Shown one piece after another: positions 1-6,878 of a stretch of 25,902 bases of DNA (position 1 is the first letter of the stretch; each line of letters begins with the position of its first letter). Below the pieces are notes generated by a model, which was given only the letters and a program-made list of their open reading frames with translations, was not told the origin of the DNA and ran no database searches. This DNA is from JAFGPJ01 sp964439135 (lineage in GTDB: Bacteria; Planctomycetota; Phycisphaerae; Sedimentisphaerales; Anaerobacaceae): assembly GCA_964439135.1 (NCBI GenBank), contig CAYTNN010000044.1, positions 1 through 25,902 on the forward strand. Direction: 5' to 3'. A program made the position numbers and the translations under genes.

Positions 1-74
1 GCGCCCGTAGCTCAATTGGATAGAGTCGCGGACTTCGAATCCGAAGGTTGGAGGTTCGAGTCCTCCCGGGCGCG
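1..74 (+). tRNA. tRNA-Arg (anticodon TCG)
   Basis: The sequence folds as a standard cloverleaf. Acceptor strands are GCGCCCG (1-7) and CGGGCGC (67-73) with discriminator G74, and the T arm is GGAGG, a TTCGAGT loop, then CCTCC. The anticodon loop CTTCGAA (33-39) carries TCG at 35-37, reading CGA arginine codons. The outermost base pair of the anticodon stem is a G28-A44 mismatch. No CCA is encoded. The gene is rebuilt from its chromosomal 5' part (1-28) and the 48-bp attachment core supplied at the element's left end. The integrase gene runs antisense into it and stops at 12-14, so integrase transcription reads across the tRNA. Confidence 0.93.
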
Positions 75-1427
75 TTCGGAAACGCCACTCATCATAGCGA
101 CAGTGGCGTTTGCTTTTTCACCTGAAGGCATAGTCGGGCTATGTTGGGCGCTGCGAAGCGCCAAGCAGGACGGCAAGACAGAATCCCCGGTGACATTCGC
201 ATCGTCGGTCCCGGTCTTCTTCTGGCTCTCTCTGCTTGGCCTGGAAAAGTTGGGCAGGCTGTTGATCGCGTCGGCTTCCTGTCCTCTCAGCGTGTGCGTG
301 TAGAGGCTCATGGTCAAGTTTATGTCGCTATGCCGCATTATCTCCTGTGCAATCTTCGGATGAACACCACTTGCCGCCAACAAACTGCCTGTCGTATGCC
401 GTAGGCTATGGAAATCACAGTATCGCCCAGCATCGTCTACATAGCCGATCCCAGCAGCCTCCAAGTCTGGCCTTAGCATGTCTATCGGCTTGCCCGGTAC
501 TTCGAACGCCTGAGCCGCCGGCAACTTGCTTGCCAATAAACCTTGGATCTCCGCTGCTGTGTCCGGTCGCAATGGAAGAGTCTTTTCCTTGCGGTTCTTT
601 GCAGTATGGTCCTGGACGGTAACAGTGCATTTGCCAAAGTCGAAGCTTTCCACTTTTAGATTTCTGATTTCGTTCGCTCTCAGGCCCGTTTCAACAGCCA
701 GTCGGTAAATCATGGCCCTTTGGTGTCCGGTCAATCCAAAACGCGGCTCAGCGTCCCTTGTGGCTTCCAGAAGAAGCCTTACCTCGTCCGGCTCAAGCGG
801 ACGGCGTTGCCGGCGTAAATCCTGCTTATCTACTTGAACAGTTCTCAGGTGTGTGACGGGAGATGTAGTGGCTCGCCTATCTTCGACCATCCATCTGGCA
901 AAGTGCTGAAATGCTTTTAAGTAATAGTTGGCCGTTTTCTTGCTCAGGCCGTTATCCTGCATCTTGGCGATGCACCGTTGGACTTGCGAGGCGGCAATGT
1001 CCATCCACGTGGTAAACTTGCAATCTTTGACGATGCGATTCACCCTTGAAACAGTCATTCTCGCCTGCTTGCGAGTGTCGCCCTTGTCAATAAGAGACTG
1101 CTCAAAGTCCTCGATGTGTTTCGACAGCAACTTGCCCGCGGCCGCTTGTGTCGAGTCAATCAACCCAATTTTGACGAACCGGGCTCTCATCTTAGCAGGG
1201 ATGCTTTCGAGCCATCGGGCCAGTTGTAGATTTGGCTGATCTATATTCATCCTGCAGGCAACTAACTTCTCGATATAGCGGCCCAGATTCTCTGATTGCC
1301 GCTTGTCGGTAAATGCAGGAAGCCTCCGTACAAGTTGAAGATGGTCTTTGAACTCAACATAGAACTTCGATGTTTTACGCTTTTTCCCGTTACGGTCTTT
1401 GTAGGCCGGTTTGAAGCATCGTGTCAT
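12..1427 (-). CDS. int: Tyrosine-recombinase integrase whose 3' end contains the attachment core
   Basis: This is probably the enzyme that inserts and excises the element. Of its 471 aa in the integrated state, the N-terminal ~60 residues resemble an arm-binding domain, followed by a SAM-like core-binding domain and the catalytic domain. Catalytic residues are visible as Arg in ETGLRANE, the HSLRHT box, the later His in IMRHSD, and nucleophile Tyr376 in SLYTH. An unusually long tail of 95 residues follows the tyrosine. The last residues are encoded by the attachment core and the tRNA, and the stop (12-14) lies inside tRNA-Arg. In the excised circle the frame would continue into 17431-17631 and give 532 aa. 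The ATG overlaps the stop of the preceding regulator gene (ATGA), and AGGA lies just upstream, so the two are translationally coupled. Confidence 0.93.
   Translation of the reverse strand: MTRCFKPAYKDRNGKKRKTSKFYVEFKDHLQLVRRLPAFTDKRQSENLGRYIEKLVACRMNIDQPNLQLARWLESIPAKMRARFVKIGLIDSTQAAAGKLLSKHIEDFEQSLIDKGDTRKQARMTVSRVNRIVKDCKFTTWMDIAASQVQRCIAKMQDNGLSKKTANYYLKAFQHFARWMVEDRRATTSPVTHLRTVQVDKQDLRRQRRPLEPDEVRLLLEATRDAEPRFGLTGHQRAMIYRLAVETGLRANEIRNLKVESFDFGKCTVTVQDHTAKNRKEKTLPLRPDTAAEIQGLLASKLPAAQAFEVPGKPIDMLRPDLEAAGIGYVDDAGRYCDFHSLRHTTGSLLAASGVHPKIAQEIMRHSDINLTMSLYTHTLRGQEADAINSLPNFSRPSRESQKKTGTDDANVTGDSVLPSCLALRSAQHSPTMPSGEKANATVAMMSGVSERAREDSNLQPSDSKSATLSN
29..76. repeat. attL: left attachment core (48-bp direct repeat)
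   Basis: This segment is identical over 48 bp to 17631-17678. The copies diverge at once on both sides: the base before is G here and T on the right, and the base after is C here and T on the right. It covers the anticodon arm to the 3' end of tRNA-Arg plus two bases. On the minus strand it also encodes the integrase residues ending DSNLQPSDSKS. Confidence 0.93.
158..179. repeat. Candidate arm-type site, copy 1
   Basis: This 22-bp stretch matches 17553-17574 at 21 of 22 positions in the same orientation. In the circular form the two copies flank the attachment core, at 81 bp and 56 bp from it. They may be integrase arm-binding sites. Both copies lie in the integrase frame and encode VLPSCLA and VLASCLA, so a coding duplication is the alternative. 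Confidence 0.5.
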
Positions 1428-1624
1428 TTTCTTTTCCTGCCTTTCTTCTTTCGGATTTCATAGCCGAAGTATTTAAGCAACAAACCCGCAGTCTCGGCTT
1501 TCAGGGAACCGCCGTATATCACCCGGTGCAACTGGTTTTCTGAAATACCGGTATCGCACGCGATACGGTAGCGCGATCTACCACAGGTTTTAATCTCTTT
1601 ACGAATTATCTCGATTATGTCCAT
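1424..1624 (-). CDS. Small Cro/XRE-like helix-turn-helix regulator
   Basis: A 66-aa protein with a helix-turn-helix pattern over about residues 15-50 (RYRIACDTGISENQLHRVI, then a second helical segment) and a strongly basic tail of lysines and arginines. It is probably a DNA-binding repressor or antirepressor controlling the integrase operon. Its stop overlaps the integrase ATG by four bases. A strong promoter (1632-1659) ends only 7 bases before its ATG, so the transcript probably starts at or beside the start codon, as does the leaderless cI message from lambda PRM. An imperfect palindrome between the -35 and -10 boxes is a natural place for autoregulation. Confidence 0.75.
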   Translation of the reverse strand: MDIIEIIRKEIKTCGRSRYRIACDTGISENQLHRVIYGGSLKAETAGLLLKYFGYEIRKKKGRKRK

Positions 1625-1631
1625 ACTTTGT

Positions 1632-1659
1632 ATTTTATCGCTTACTTAGCGTTTGTCAA
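1632..1659 (-). promoter_or_regulatory. Sigma-70-like promoter with internal operator-like palindrome
   Basis: On the minus strand TTGACA (1659-1654, 6/6) is followed after 16 bp by TAAAAT (1637-1632, 5/6). The spacer holds an imperfect palindrome on the plus strand at 1639-1651 (CGCTTACTTAGCG; four perfect outer pairs). The expected start of transcription falls within a base or two of the regulator's ATG at 1624. Confidence 0.65.
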
Positions 1660-1689
1660 GTTATATTTTCCGAATTTTTCAATATTTTT

Positions 1690-1935
1690 TCAGGCCTTCA
1701 TATCCTGCCATTTTTCCCTATTGCAACATCGGCCTTCAATCACCCATCGACGCAGCTCATCAACACTGTAAAGCCTTCGCCTGCAATTACCCATAACAAC
1801 AGGTAAGGGCCCGAATCTGCCCGTGCGGTCCATAGTCTTAAACGTGGTTACGGAGATTCCAAGCATAGCAGCAGCGGCCTCGATCCCGACAAATATCGGC
1901 TCAATCCTGATTATTGTATTTTGAGCTTTCTTCAT
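1690..1935 (-). CDS. AlpA/MerR-like excisionase or regulator
   Basis: An 81-aa protein with the winged-helix arrangement of the AlpA/HTH_17 family. A helix-turn-helix (GIEAAAAMLGISVTTFKTM) is followed by a wing and the typical ending in which the protein reads a DNA-contacting segment (RRRLYSVDELRRWV). Members act as excisionases that bend attachment-site DNA or as activators of integrase genes. I chose ATG 1935; a TTG one codon upstream is possible. The preceding small gene ends with TGA four bases before this ATG, which suggests coupling. Its position next to the integrase operon supports a role in directing excision. Confidence 0.75.
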   Translation of the reverse strand: MKKAQNTIIRIEPIFVGIEAAAAMLGISVTTFKTMDRTGRFGPLPVVMGNCRRRLYSVDELRRWVIEGRCCNREKWQDMKA

Positions 1936-1939
1936 CAAC

Positions 1940-2140
1940 TCAAAACGACCGCCTTTCTTTCGAGGCCAGCTTGCCCCTCGAGCACGGGCTGCCTATGAAG
2001 TCTCGGACGGCAGAGATAACGCAGCTCCGACACTGGCTCTTGTGATGTTGGACCATTCGACCCTTGATATCAGCCATGACCGCCGGCAAGATTTCGCCTA
2101 AGCACTGGGGCCCAGGTTTGGATTTGTTTCGTTCGTCCAT
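1940..2140 (-). CDS. Small cysteine-containing hypothetical protein
   Basis: A 66-aa protein of unknown function. It has four cysteines (one near residue 13, a CRSC pair near 37-40, one near 53) with nearby histidines, a spacing compatible with a small zinc-binding fold. The residues between form a predicted amphipathic helix (GEILPAVMADIKGRM). The gene lies 12 bases after the primase-helicase gene and just before the excisionase, so it sits inside the operon. No convincing Shine-Dalgarno sequence is visible. The fit between its neighbours is the main evidence that it is real. Confidence 0.55.
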   Translation of the reverse strand: MDERNKSKPGPQCLGEILPAVMADIKGRMVQHHKSQCRSCVISAVRDFIGSPCSRGKLASKERRSF

Positions 2141-2152
2141 GTTTTTGTCGAT

Positions 2153-3934
2153 CTATCCTGTTGATTTCATAATTATGCCGAGTTCCTTTAGGGTCAAACT
2201 CTCAAGGTCAAACTCATAGGCAAGGCTGCAACCTGTGCCTCGCCCATTTCTGGCCTTCTCGATTCGGATGGTCCTTGTGTGTTCGACATCGGCTCTGCCA
2301 ACACAAGATTTGACGATGCTTGTCTTCAACTCATGGCTGTGCAGAGTTAGAATGACCTCAACAAATCGCTCATAAGCTGCTGATCCGGCCAGGTTCGTTA
2401 GGTCAGGCTTGTAGACATTCTTTTGTGGGTGCGTAACCAGTACGAGACTACAACCATATTCCGTGAGGATTTTTTTAGCCGCCCGCAAAAACGCAAGGTC
2501 TGCAATCCAGGGCTGGGCTGTTCGAGTCGCTGCTGTGATCGGATCCACGGCGATGATACGCCGTCCGAGCTTGGCCTGCCGCTCGATCCATTCAGCCAAC
2601 TGCTCAAGCGTCTCGGCGCCGAGATTATCAGAACACCACAAATGACGTGCAAATAGCTCCAACTGCTCTCTGTGTTCTTTGAGTGAAGCCTCTGCCACAA
2701 GTGGGGTTTCCTTGAGCCATCCCGGATCCGTCCAGCCACTGAGACCGCTGAGCTGGGCCATCGCCCGGGAAAGATGAAATGGTCGATCACCTTCAAGACA
2801 ATAATACGCTACAGATTCACTTTCATCTAACCAGTAAAGCACGGCCTGCAATAACATGAACGATTTCGAAGCCCCGACCGTGCCTGCCAGGAGTGTGATC
2901 GTGCCGGGGAGCAACGCTTTCGTCAGGTCTGTGAGTACCGACCACGGCCAGGACACGCAGTGGTATTCGCCGGAAATAATCGCTCGCATACGCCGATGGA
3001 GCTTATCAAGCGGCCCCAGCGGTTTGGCCTTGCCTATCGCCGCGTGCAGCTCAGTCGTGATCTCTGCTTCGGTCTTTTCAAGACCATCGAGCTGGGCGAT
3101 AAAGTCCGCTGCATCTTCCTTTTCGGCCAAATCCAGATCGGCAGGAAAAAGCCAGGCAATCCGCGGTAGAGGTTTGAGCGTTTCAAGAATCCCGCAAACC
3201 AGCTTCATGTGATTGTGGCCGGTGATATCATTGTCCGGCCAGAGAATCACGTTCTTGCCGGCAAGAGGTGTCCAGTCCGAATGCTCCCCCTTACCTGAGC
3301 CGAATGGACTGGTTGTTGCGGCTATTCCAAAACGTATCAAAGCATCGCAGCATTTTTCGCCCTCTACGATTATTATCGTATCGCTGGCTACAATAAGGTC
3401 CCTCGCATAGATCGGCCAGGGCTTCGGCGGAGCTCCCAGGACAAAGCCGCCCGGTACCGGATATGCCGGGCGGTATGATTTATCATCATTCACCCGGCAG
3501 CGAAAGACAATCATTTCCACCTGGCCGTTTCCTGATCGGTATGGATGGTCGCTGACAATCTGCCCAGGTAGAGCAGATCGCAATGAGTACATGTCCGGAT
3601 ATACCCTGCAGCCGGTTGGCGATTGCTGTTGTGCCGATTGATTATTTTGCCACGGCCGATGGCTTTGGTTTTGTCCGATAGCCTCAAGTAGAATTTCAGC
3701 CAGCGGCCGGCCGGTCCGCCTGGCACGCATATCGAAAATATCCCCGCCTATTCCACAGCTCTGACATTTGAACCGCCAGGCCCCATCTTTGCCCTGATAG
3801 ATTCCGCCGCTCGGTTTGTGGTCTTCATGGAACGGACAGAGAATCGCTGAGCCTTTGAACTTTGCCCCTGCTTCTTCAAGCTCGGCTTTGAGCAGATCTC
3901 GGTTCTGTCGAATTGTTATAAGCTTTTCACTCAT
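2153..3934 (-). CDS. Primase-helicase (CHC2 zinc finger, Toprim, RecA-like ATPase)
   Basis: A 593-aa replication enzyme combining primase and helicase-type modules, as in phage T7 gp4 and satellite primase-helicases. A CHC2-type zinc finger is visible as CPFH (C33, H36) and CQSC (C57, C60). A Toprim-like region has VEGEK followed by WPDND. The C-terminal half is a RecA/RepA-like ATPase with Walker A GTVGASKS and a Walker B-like IIAVDP. The Walker A has Ser where Gly normally precedes the Lys. The chosen ATG at 3934 begins MSEKLITIRQ and overlaps the upstream gene by 8 bases. A longer frame from 4036 is arginine/lysine-rich, overlaps the neighbour by 110 bases and looks like chance. It would make primers and unwind the element's DNA. 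Confidence 0.85.
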   Translation of the reverse strand: MSEKLITIRQNRDLLKAELEEAGAKFKGSAILCPFHEDHKPSGGIYQGKDGAWRFKCQSCGIGGDIFDMRARRTGRPLAEILLEAIGQNQSHRPWQNNQSAQQQSPTGCRVYPDMYSLRSALPGQIVSDHPYRSGNGQVEMIVFRCRVNDDKSYRPAYPVPGGFVLGAPPKPWPIYARDLIVASDTIIIVEGEKCCDALIRFGIAATTSPFGSGKGEHSDWTPLAGKNVILWPDNDITGHNHMKLVCGILETLKPLPRIAWLFPADLDLAEKEDAADFIAQLDGLEKTEAEITTELHAAIGKAKPLGPLDKLHRRMRAIISGEYHCVSWPWSVLTDLTKALLPGTITLLAGTVGASKSFMLLQAVLYWLDESESVAYYCLEGDRPFHLSRAMAQLSGLSGWTDPGWLKETPLVAEASLKEHREQLELFARHLWCSDNLGAETLEQLAEWIERQAKLGRRIIAVDPITAATRTAQPWIADLAFLRAAKKILTEYGCSLVLVTHPQKNVYKPDLTNLAGSAAYERFVEVILTLHSHELKTSIVKSCVGRADVEHTRTIRIEKARNGRGTGCSLAYEFDLESLTLKELGIIMKSTG

Positions 3935-4721
3935 CGAATTCGATCCCGCTTTCTCGCATGATTTCTTCGGCCTCTTGCTCTGTCGGCAACCAGCCCGGCT
4001 CTCCTCGTTTCGGTTCCGGCAATACCGGGATCTCATCTTCCCATCGCTCTTGATTCAGCCACGTTGCCGGGTGCGGTATGAATTCACCATTGTCTTTCTG
4101 CCACTGGTCGGTACGTTTATAGGCTTTGACCGCGGCGACAATCTTCTCGGCCAATTCTGCCGATGGTTTAAGCCGTGCCCAAATCTGTCGACACTTGACC
4201 TTGCCGACCTTGCGGGGATACTCAGTCCAGAAGCGGTCGAAAAGTTCACCATTGTTCGAAGGTGTATCATCAGAAACATGGGCATTTGATCTATTGTCTT
4301 TAAGTGCTTCTGCTTCTGCTTCTGCTTGGGCTGACTTTGGCTTATTCTGCTTATTTTTCTGCTTACCTCGGTAGGTTTCCTGGGATTTTCGGTTCTGTTC
4401 GCGTCGTTTTTCCTTATCCCGCTCGTTACGATATCGCATATAATTGGTGATATACCAACCCCCGTCAGCAATAGTAAGCCGAGCACCTTGCTTATCAGGT
4501 GAGCGGGAATATGGGTCGGGATCGCATAATTTTTTGATCGCTTTTTCTGCTTGGGGAAGTGTCATTCTCGCAATATCCGCCATGCCCGGGATTGAGCCTG
4601 AGACGTGGCCTTTGGCGTCGGATGTGGCCAGCATTGTGATCCACATGATGCGTGTTTTGTCATCTTCAGACCAAACGCTTGATGTGATAATGCTGCCGAA
4701 TAATTTTGTAAATCCGCTCAT
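3927..4721 (-). CDS. Phage replisome organiser / helicase-loader-like protein
   Basis: A 264-aa protein laid out like lambda O/DnaT-type replication proteins. The N-terminal ~100 residues form a winged helix (begins FTKLFGSIITSSVW; GSIPGMADIARMT recognition region). Next is a charged linker rich in K, R, Q and AE repeats (~110-150). The C-terminal domain carries the FDRFWTEYPRKVGK motif and the FIPHPATWLNQERW motif common in phage replication proteins. The linker is encoded by a short imperfect TTCTGC repeat (about 4303-4326). The start overlaps the RuvC-like gene's stop (ATGA), and the end overlaps the primase-helicase start, so all three are translationally coupled. It probably recruits the primase-helicase to an origin. 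Confidence 0.8.
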   Translation of the reverse strand: MSGFTKLFGSIITSSVWSEDDKTRIMWITMLATSDAKGHVSGSIPGMADIARMTLPQAEKAIKKLCDPDPYSRSPDKQGARLTIADGGWYITNYMRYRNERDKEKRREQNRKSQETYRGKQKNKQNKPKSAQAEAEAEALKDNRSNAHVSDDTPSNNGELFDRFWTEYPRKVGKVKCRQIWARLKPSAELAEKIVAAVKAYKRTDQWQKDNGEFIPHPATWLNQERWEDEIPVLPEPKRGEPGWLPTEQEAEEIMRESGIEFDE

Positions 4722-5251
4722 TTGATGGCCTCCACTAAATTGATTATTTTACGTCTCAAATACCAAACTGCCAGGCCCGGGGCATCGGCGATATCTCCGC
4801 CCGGGTCCTGTTTGATCTGATATTCCGGGAATATATCAGCAATGGCCGCTTGCCGATCCACTTTCGGCACGCCGCGGGTCCATTCGTTTTCCGACATAAG
4901 AATAATCTCAACCTCGATTCCATCATTGGTAGGTAGTGAACGCCGCCAGGCAACTGCCTCTCTCCACAAAGCCCCGATGGATACTCCGTATACGGCTAAT
5001 CCCGCTCCACCGCCGTGGTGACGCTTTCGGCCGACGTGGCCGCTGGTCCACTCGATCAATATGCTTTTGGGCTGGTGTTTGTCGAGTAGCAGCCAGAGGT
5101 CCTGGCACATGCTGTTGATTCGGAGCTCGGCGGCGGCCGCCCGCTTGTCAGGTAAGAGTAATCCGGCCTCGATCAGCCGCTCCGGGTCCTTTATAACGGC
5201 CCAGCCGGTGCGAACCGAGCCAGGGTCTATGCTAAAGAGTACATCATTCAT
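4718..5251 (-). CDS. RuvC-like Holliday junction resolvase
   Basis: A 177-aa RNase H-fold nuclease. The first catalytic Asp is in LFSIDPGSVRTGWAV (D9), the acidic residue on the central strand is in SILIEWTSG, and a C-terminal acidic cluster is in GGDIADAPGLAVW, matching the D-E-DxxD pattern of RuvC/phage resolvases. Such enzymes cut branched intermediates so that DNA can be packaged or recombined. The gene overlaps its neighbours on both sides (8 and 4 bases) in a tight operon. The length equals cellular RuvC, but the sequence is phage-like. Confidence 0.82.
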   Translation of the reverse strand: MNDVLFSIDPGSVRTGWAVIKDPERLIEAGLLLPDKRAAAAELRINSMCQDLWLLLDKHQPKSILIEWTSGHVGRKRHHGGGAGLAVYGVSIGALWREAVAWRRSLPTNDGIEVEIILMSENEWTRGVPKVDRQAAIADIFPEYQIKQDPGGDIADAPGLAVWYLRRKIINLVEAIK

Positions 5252-6359
5252 TGCTGTTCTCAGTGTTCTCTGCCTGGTCCTTCAGGGCCTTCAAGCCTGC
5301 TTCCAGGATTTGTGCCGGCAGCTTGACGATTTCGTCTATGACTGTTTTACCGAAAACATATTTGAGACTTTTCAGCCTCGCGGCATCAGCCTGGATACCG
5401 TTTCCTTGTGGCAAAGCATCAAGAATCTGATTCATCAATTCCGCCTTCTGCTCGACAAGCTTGCTGTCACCGTCCCCCTGGGGCTGCTCATCTTCATCAC
5501 TGGCATCGGTGGCGGCTGCCTGTGATTCTGATTGATGATCACCACTGAAGAAATCCTCAATAGTAGCAACGCCGTCCTTGATGTTCCCGGCGATCTGCTT
5601 GAGCTGGGTCAAGTGCTGTAGCGTCACTTGTTCGATTTTCGTAACATTAACCAAATCAAAGACTTGTTGCTGCGTCACACCCTTACTTTGAAAGTACGCC
5701 AGCATTTGCTCGCGCCTCTGTTTCAGGGATTGTTCGGCATCATCATCGCTGGACGGACCGTCACCCTGGCTGAATATATCGCTCAGTCGGCCGGCACTAA
5801 GAACGGCATCCACCATTGCCCGTTTTTTGGCCATCTTCAGAAGCGTGTTCGGCAAGCTGTAGGGATCCTCATTCTCTACGCGATACATGGTCGCTTTATG
5901 GCCCTTGCGCGTCGTGATCGTCTTTGTTACTAAGGCTTTCTTATCGACGTGGTCCGGCACTTCCGAACCAAATACCCAGCGATATCGATAGCGTGATTCC
6001 TTGGAATTACAGGAGCCGAGGCCCTGGACTATCAGGTCTCCGGTTTGGATGCTCCTAAGCTCACAGGTTATTCGATAATAGAAAAAGCCCTTGTCAAAAT
6101 CCTCGATCTTGTCGGCCACTTCATAGCTGTCGGCCAGTCCCAGGAGCTTACAGAGCTTCTCGGCCCCCGGCTTCCAGAGACTCGGCTTCGAAGTTCCTGG
6201 TATTACGCCAAAATCGTGATCCGGCACGAGCTGCTTCCTGACTATTGACTGAAACGCCTTAATTTTCGTCAAGCCGGCGGCGACGTGATCAAGATCAATA
6301 TCCAGTGCCGTCGATTCCTGCCTGGTTGCCAGGGCTTGAGTTGGCTGTAATTCTGTCAT
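5244..6359 (-). CDS. Conserved phage protein, possible recombination/annealing factor
   Basis: A 371-aa protein of a family seen in many phages. Recognisable stretches are DFGVIPGTSKPSLWKPGAEKL (about residues 49-69) and NTLLKMAKKRAMVDAVLSAG (about 172-191), which recall phage proteins found beside recombination and replication genes. A linker rich in S, D, E and Q follows, then a helical C-terminus. I cannot name the function. The neighbouring RuvC-like resolvase and replication proteins suggest a role in homologous recombination or single-strand handling. The KKRA segment resembles the conserved part of annealing proteins only loosely. It overlaps the genes before and after it. Confidence 0.7.
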   Translation of the reverse strand: MTELQPTQALATRQESTALDIDLDHVAAGLTKIKAFQSIVRKQLVPDHDFGVIPGTSKPSLWKPGAEKLCKLLGLADSYEVADKIEDFDKGFFYYRITCELRSIQTGDLIVQGLGSCNSKESRYRYRWVFGSEVPDHVDKKALVTKTITTRKGHKATMYRVENEDPYSLPNTLLKMAKKRAMVDAVLSAGRLSDIFSQGDGPSSDDDAEQSLKQRREQMLAYFQSKGVTQQQVFDLVNVTKIEQVTLQHLTQLKQIAGNIKDGVATIEDFFSGDHQSESQAAATDASDEDEQPQGDGDSKLVEQKAELMNQILDALPQGNGIQADAARLKSLKYVFGKTVIDEIVKLPAQILEAGLKALKDQAENTENSNE

Positions 6360-6715
6360 ACTGAGACTCCTTTCTTTATGGGGTTACCGAACAGATCCTG
6401 TTCGATTTTCATTGCTTTCCACACCTGGCACTTTTGCCGAGTCACATTACATTTACGGAAGCCGGCTCGCTCTGCCAGTCCAAATCGCTCAAGCTCGGCA
6501 AGCCGCCGATGGGCTGCATAGCGGTCACCGGCCATGACTAAACCCAATTCGGCTCCGGTTGCCGGGCCATGCTGTCTTAAAGCCTGAAGAACCCTCTGCC
6601 GTTGCGTAAACATTTTGCCAGAGCGAAGATGCTCTTCACCGGCGATATAGCTGCTGACAGGATCATTTTTTCTTGCCAATGGCGGCATATCCGATATTTT
6701 ATTACCAACTAACAT
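6356..6715 (-). CDS. Winged-helix protein, first gene of the replication operon
   Basis: A 119-aa protein with a winged helix at about residues 36-85 (QRVLQALRQHGPATGAELG, then a recognition helix YAAHRRLAELERFGL and wing). The family's members regulate transcription or act as phage modulators that change DNA binding. A strong Shine-Dalgarno (GAGGAG) lies 4 bases before ATG 6715. The gene overlaps the next by 4 bases and is the first of nine minus-strand genes running to the integrase, so its promoter must lie in 6716-6878. A clear one is not visible there on the minus strand. Confidence 0.7.
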   Translation of the reverse strand: MLVGNKISDMPPLARKNDPVSSYIAGEEHLRSGKMFTQRQRVLQALRQHGPATGAELGLVMAGDRYAAHRRLAELERFGLAERAGFRKCNVTRQKCQVWKAMKIEQDLFGNPIKKGVSV

Positions 6716-6794
6716 TACTCCTCAGCTTTCAGGATTCGATTCGCGGGCCTGTTTGGAATTTTTCGCAGAGAAAAAGATTTTTTGGATTTTCTGC

Positions 6795-6870
6795 TTGACA
6801 GACAGGGACGGCCTGTGTATCTTCGTAGTTGTGATTTATATTTACCGCCGGCCTGCCAGCCGGCTTTTTT
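6795..6870 (+). promoter_or_regulatory. Plus-strand promoter and terminator in the 6716-6878 gap
   Basis: On the plus strand TTGACA (6795-6800) and TATCTT (6818-6823) are 17 bp apart. Further on, a GCCGGC/GCCGGC stem (6847-6852 and 6859-6864, loop CTGCCA) is followed by six T. Together they would give an RNA of about 40 bases running against all element genes, antisense to the operon leader. The hairpin has no U-run on the minus strand, so it is not a standard terminator for the ejection-protein gene that ends at 6879. Confidence 0.35.
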
Positions 6871-6878
6871 AATTTCTA

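Noticed and set aside
4303..4326. TTCTGC hexamer run as a possible contingency repeat
   Set aside because: Only about three to four units in a polar linker. The unit length is a multiple of three, so slippage would not change the frame.
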